This document shows, in pieces, positions 59,705 to 64,000 of a stretch of 64,000 nt of DNA (position 1 is the stretch's first letter; each line of letters begins with the position of its first letter). The DNA comes from Sipunculus nudus (Eukaryota > Annelida > Sipuncula > Golfingiida > Sipunculidae): assembly GCA_026874595.1 (NCBI GenBank), contig CM049306.1, forward strand, positions 103,183,142 through 103,247,141. The letters run 5' to 3'. Below the pieces are notes generated by a model that was not told the DNA's origin, ran no database searches, and worked only from the letters and a program-made list of their open reading frames with translations. The translations under genes and the position numbers were made by a program.

Positions 59705-60973
59705 CTACAAGTACATTAAGTACATTTAAGTAAATGTTTTGAGCATTGACACAAGTGGTTATTACTTTATGTAAATGGATAGATTTGTTTAAATGAAAGC
59801 CAGAGGAACCTTTCTTTCTCATATATAAATAGGCATATAGGGCTACTGAATGCAGTTATGATTTTATATTATATAATATGGGGGGGGGGGGGATGGTTCA
59901 GGGTAACTCCAAATTACTGCCATCAAGTGTTTTTGCTGAAGCCTGGCTGGAATGATAATGAACCCTTGATCTTTAATCACCAGCAGGTGATATAATTACA
60001 CATGGACTCCTTTAAAAACTTCATGAAATTGTCGTGTTTTTGGGCAATCACAAATTTAAGAACCTGTAAGCTTGAATCAATATGTCTATATGATATGACC
60101 ATAAAATTATAGAAGATATTTGTGCCTATTCTAAATGGGAGGTAATTTTAAAAACTTCATGAAATTGTCCTGTTTTTGGGCAATCACAAATTTAAGAACC
60201 TGTAAGCTTGAATCAATATGTCTATATGATATGACCATAAAATTATAGAAGATATTTGTGCCTATTCTAAATTGGAGGTAATTTTAAAAACTTCATGAAA
60301 TTGTCCTGTTTTTGGGCAATCACAAATTTAAGAACCTGTAAGCTTGAATCAATATGTCTATATGATATGACCATAAAATTATAGAAGATATTTGTGCCTA
60401 TTCTAAATTGGAGGGAATTTTGAAGATGTTTATAAATCAAACTGACCTTGAAGAAGGTAAAAGTCACCAGTTTTTGAAGGAATCCAGGATTTTTTAGAAA
60501 CAATTCATGCATCTTATTTCTCAAAATTTCATGTGGTTCAAAAGTTAAAGCGTTCACAAAATATTTCGGCTGATTTGGCCTTGAAGATGATCAAGGTCAC
60601 CATTTTTCCTATTTATCCAAGAACTTTATTGACAAAATTTTTAGAACCAAATTTTAGGAGAAAAATTGGTACTTCAAAAAGTTACCGGGGTTTATAAATG
60701 AATGGCAATTGACTTATTTGACCTTGAAGGTGAAGGTCCAATCAGTGGTTTTCAAACTTGCCTGAGTTACTGGTAAAATCAATTAAACTTTCAAATTAAA
60801 AAAAAATATGTATTAGGTCAAAAGTAATCACGTTAACAAGAAATGACACAGATGCCGATGACAACAGACCAAAACACTTAATGGGACAGGAGACGTGATA
60901 ATTTCTATAATTCACAAAAATTAACAATACTTTTTGAGCTTAGCTTAGTTTGGGCTGATTCATTTGACCTCAC
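59705..60973 (-). other. Intron of 1269 bp with a triplicated 136-bp repeat
   Basis: Donor AG|GTGAGG, acceptor TTGTAG. It contains a G run (59881-59892) and the tandem triplication at 60012-60419, followed by 'gaccttgaaggtgaaggtcc'-type sequence to 60760. Confidence 0.7.
60012..60419. repeat. 136-bp tandem repeat, three near-identical units
   Basis: Units start at 60012, 60148 and 60284 with 'ttaaaaacttcatgaaattg' and end with 'ctattctaaattggaggtaa'. Only a few substitutions separate them, for example gtcgtg/gtcctg and aatggga/aattgga. The triplication is therefore recent. Confidence 0.95.
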
Positions 60974-61182
60974 CTGCTTCCTGTAACAGCAATATTGCCA
61001 TTACAAGAGAAAGCTGCCATGGAGATCTCAGCATTGTGGTTGCCATGGGAGTGTGTTTTGACTGACAGGTCCCACATTCTCACTGTCTGGTCTTGGCCTG
61101 CTGTACATAAGACACCCTGGCTACTGGCTGCCGCTGCCAAGACTCTGTCAGAGTGACCCAGGAAGCATGAAAGCTCATTGGC
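60974..61182 (-). CDS. WD40-repeat protein, coding exon two of nine seen
   Basis: 209 bp, phase 0 at the start, ending with two bases of an Arg codon. The acceptor is ATATTTTGCAG and the donor AG|GTGAGG. Two blades are present. The first, LGHSDRVLAAAASSQGVLC, then TAGQDQTVRMWDLSV, is canonical with Gly-His, Gln-Asp and Trp-Asp all in place. The second begins HNAEISMAAFSCNGNIAV and is completed in the next exon. This exon gives the clearest evidence that the gene encodes a WD40 propeller. Confidence 0.9.
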
Positions 61183-61662
61183 CTGCAAAATATATGAATA
61201 TGTATGATCAAACACATGAGGCAAATGAAGCAGTGATTCTCTTAAAAGTTACAAAATATCATGTCTTTGAATAAAGGAAAAAAAACCCTACTCACTCTAT
61301 TAAATTCCACATAATTCTGTCTGACATACTTTACTCTCAATGTGTGTGATGAAACTTTAGAACTGACTTCAGTGTAATAATAAATCATATTTATTTTAAC
61401 AGAGTACAAATAAATGATGAAATATATTAAAGTTGAATTAATTTAAAATTAAAGTGTTTTTCTTGAAAGTCTTAAAGTCTTCCTGACATTCCTTTACAAC
61501 AATATCTGAAATGGCAATAAAACTACAATTTGTTTTGCGATCTGTTACATAATTTTCCTTGTATATCTTTAGGTATGGAAAACTAACATTTAACTCATGT
61601 TTACACAAGTTAAATGAAAGTGTGCTGATTTGATACTCTTCAATTATACTCTGAATTCTTGC
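61183..61662 (-). other. Intron of 480 bp, probable GC-AG type
   Basis: The frame and blade spacing are restored only if the donor is GAG|GCAAGA at 61663/61662. That is a strong match to the GC-donor consensus. A GT donor in the same phase exists further in (AAT|GTTAGT at 61588/61587) but would insert 25 residues into the strand linker. Confidence 0.55.
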
Positions 61663-61838
61663 CTCTAGAGGTCGCCACACTCTTATGGTTCCATCATCAG
61701 AGCATGATGCCACCATGACCTCTTCGACCTTGACCCCCTTGTCCAGCTTTGTCTGTTCGTGCTTCGTCTTCCACTCTTCTTCTACCGTGGCGGTCGCCCA
61801 GTCCATCATCTGTTCATCTGCCAAGTCTTCAGCTTCAT
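61663..61838 (-). CDS. WD40-repeat protein, coding exon one of nine seen (more exons upstream)
   Basis: 176 bp, starting with the last two bases of an Asp-type codon. The acceptor is TTGTTTAG and the donor is probably GAG|GCAAGA. The first half is acidic and helical (DEAEDLADEQMMDWATATVEE, then EWKTKHEQTKLDKG), a linker before or between propellers. The second half is the end of a blade: VMVASCSDDGTIRVWRPLE. With the GC donor, 12 residues separate this Val-Trp from the next Gly-His, the normal WD40 distance. The upstream exon was not found between 61839 and 64000. Confidence 0.8.
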
Positions 61839-62857
61839 CTAAACAACATGGTCAGCATAAATAAATGACGGAATCCTCTCAATACATGGACCTCTCTATT
61901 ACAGACAGCTAAAGCAGTCTTGGGATGTGTCAAATTTTCATTGCAGAATTTTATAACCCGTACTTTATAACTGCTTCACAGGGGCATCCACACACTGCAT
62001 GTCAAATAAATTTTTGGTATCATTAGATTTTTCTGCATCGGTACATTGAAGATACATGACACAAAGAAAGCCTGACATTTAGCTAGACATTTCATAACAG
62101 TCAGCAGAAAAGCCCATGAATGGCTAATCTGTGCATGATCAGACCAACTGAGGGTTTGTTTCAATATTAGTAATGTGTGGAGACAATGGCATGGCAAACT
62201 TGGAATCTGTATTCTAATATTACTTATATGTATCAAATCATGTATCATATTGTGAGTGAATCATTATAGGTATAGCATTGTGAGAAAATATATCATTACA
62301 GCTCTGGTAATAATATCTTCAATATGAAAACATTAGGGAGTCCAGTGAGAACAAACTGGGGTGGTTTATATTAACCTCTCTAATATGTGGATATCCATAT
62401 TAAGGCATAACACCAAGTCCAGCAAGTGTCCATATCTGGAAGGTCCCACAATATTGATATACAGACATCACAGTATGAAATATTCTAGTATTTCTCAATA
62501 TATCCTTAATACTTTACAGCCAGCTTGATGGCACCTACACACTACTGGAAGCTAGGACCATGAATCTGAACATAAATGTATATGGACAACAAAGCAACCA
62601 CTTAAACAACACATACAAGTGTCAACTACTGTCATGAGCCACTGAAAGTCTTATTAATTATTCCTGGCTGAATAAACAGTAAACATTTGATATTAACAAG
62701 TGACCCATGGGTCATGACGCTCAGCTGACTGGGAAGAGATTCGCAAAAGGAAATTTTATCATCTGAATGGTAATATATACCCATTCAACTGAAGCATCAA
62801 ACAGAATAACCAACAGGCCAAGATTGTGTCTGTATTTATATATCTCAAAAACAGAGA
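61839..62857 (-). other. Upstream intron of the WD40 gene, no feature recognised
   Basis: AT-rich sequence with short ORFs. No exon matching the required phase (ending with one base of a codon) was convincing. Confidence 0.45.
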
Positions 62858-64000
62858 AACCAGTCTGCAGAAACTAATAAAAACACTTAATGGTCAATAT
62901 CCATGCAAAGAATCATGGTGATCTCTGCATTAGTTGTTCAGATACTTCAGCTTTTGTATCAAATTTTCCATTATTCTGAGGGATACTTCGGAGTCCTATA
63001 GCTTGAAGGATATGGGTAACAGAGACCTAATTTCAGGTTTCCACAGACACTTTTCATGGGCCTCCTTGCATGACATGAATGAGGATTCTAGGTCCAGTTG
63101 TTACAATTTGTGCCACGTTAACAGATGACAGCATCCTTAAAGGTCTCAAAAATAGAGAAAACAATTCGTAATAAAATCCGAACAAATACAGGTGGCACCA
63201 CCAGTCTGCAAAAACTGATGAAACAATCCATGCATGATCAATATTTATGCACAATTATGGTGATCTCTGCATTAGTTGTTAAGATACTTCAGCTTTTGTA
63301 TCAAATTTTCCATTTTTCTGAGCTGTACTTTGGAGTGCCATAGCTCAAAGGATATGGGTAACAGAGACCTAATTTTAGGTTTCCATGGAGACTTTTCATG
63401 GGTTTCCCTGTGTGTCAAGAATGAAGATTCTAGGTCCAGTCATTACGATTTGTACCCTGTTGACAGATAACCACATCTTTAAAGGTCTCAAAAATAGAGA
63501 AAAAAATTCATAAAAATTTGAAAAAAATAGAGGTGGCGCAGCCAGTCTGCAGAAACTGATGGAACACCTCATGATCAATATGTATGCCAAAAATCCTGAC
63601 CATCAGTGTTGTAGTTATTGAGATACTGCAGTTTTTGTATTAAATTTTTTATTATTCTGGGGGGTATTTTGGAGCCATACAGCTTAAAGGATATGGGTAA
63701 CAGAGACCTAATTTCAGGTTTCCATGGAGACTTTTCATGGGTCTCCCTGTGTGTCAAGAATGAAGATTCTAGGTCCAGTCTTTACGATTTGTGCCCTGTT
63801 AACAGATGTTCACATTTTTAAAGGTCTCAAAAATAGAGAAAACAATTCGTAATAAAATCCAAACAAATACAGGTGGCGCCACCAGTCTGCAAAAACTGAT
63901 GAAACACTCCATGCACGATCAATATTTATGCACACAATAATGGTGATCTCTGCATTAGTTGTTAAGATACTTCAGCTTTTGTATCAAATTTTCCATTTTT
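62858..64000 (+). repeat. 341-bp tandem repeat, at least 3.3 units, continuing beyond the right edge
   Basis: The marker 'cagtctgca.aaact.atr' occurs at 62861, 63202, 63543 and 63883, that is every 340-341 bp. Each unit contains 'ttagttgttaagatacttca', 'aggatatgggtaacagagac' and 'ttccatggagacttttcatg'. Three unit starts carry the palindrome core ggtggcgccacc or a variant (63190, 63532 and 63872). Short ORFs here are shadows of the unit. Confidence 0.92.

Noticed and set aside
61588-61662. Extension of WD40 exon one to a GT donor at 61587
   Set aside because: It is in phase, but adds 25 residues within the normally short link before the next Gly-His. The GC donor gives standard blade spacing. 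It is kept as the alternative.
63054-63821. Several 60-70-codon ORFs on both strands
   Set aside because: They recur with the 341-bp tandem unit.
62858-64000. Possible CRISPR-like array because of regular spacing
   Set aside because: The whole 341-bp unit is repeated, with no short repeat plus unique spacer pattern. The genome is eukaryotic.

Overview
The window is animal nuclear DNA: AT-rich, repeat-dense, with sparse genes split by GT-AG introns. The transposon types (non-autonomous Helitrons with internal tandem arrays, many C/G homopolymers beside CA, CT or TG runs, 'aaggtca'-type dispersed repeats) resemble a marine lophotrochozoan, most likely a bivalve mollusc. That assignment is inference from repeat style; no marker gene fixes the species.

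Two genes are well supported, both on the minus strand. (1) The last nine coding exons of a WD40-repeat protein run from 61838 down to a stop at 40519. They join in frame into a 439-residue C-terminal part with about nine beta-propeller blades. The start lies beyond the right edge or in unseen exons. Eight introns separate them: seven are GT-AG and one is best read as GC-AG. Two introns are bloated, one of 10.0 kb holding a 6.9-kb array of a 36-bp satellite and one of 6.1 kb full of transposons. (2) An intronless gene at 16809-17267 encodes a small secreted protein with one beta-gamma-crystallin domain and two calcium-clamp motifs.

Layout. 1-372: 3' end of a Helitron. 373-7140: AT-rich spacer with small tandem duplications. 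7148-7522: an unidentified ORF. 7741-12178: an element with about 1.05-kb inverted arms. 13.2-13.7 kb: a 48-bp minisatellite. 15.0-15.3 kb: a decayed reverse-transcriptase tail. 16.3-17.3 kb: the crystallin-like gene. 18-26 kb: TA/TG arrays, a promoter-like site with a short ORF at 24.4-25.0 kb, and a pogo-like TIR element that has split a TA microsatellite. 26.3-31.5 kb: no gene seen. 32.4-36.0 kb: nested Helitron-type elements. 37.6-61.8 kb: the WD40 gene, including a probable long 3' UTR. 62.9-64.0 kb: a 341-bp tandem repeat running off the edge.

The most unusual feature is a three-copy Helitron/Helentron-like family (32364-33781, 43096-44278, 57177-59009). Each copy carries an array of a 12-bp palindrome, GGTGGCGCCACC, at alternating spacings of about 130 and 149 bp. 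Each also carries a perfect DR1 nuclear-receptor site. Two of the three copies lie in introns of the WD40 gene, in its sense orientation. No bacterial-type system, CRISPR array, rRNA or convincing tRNA was found.
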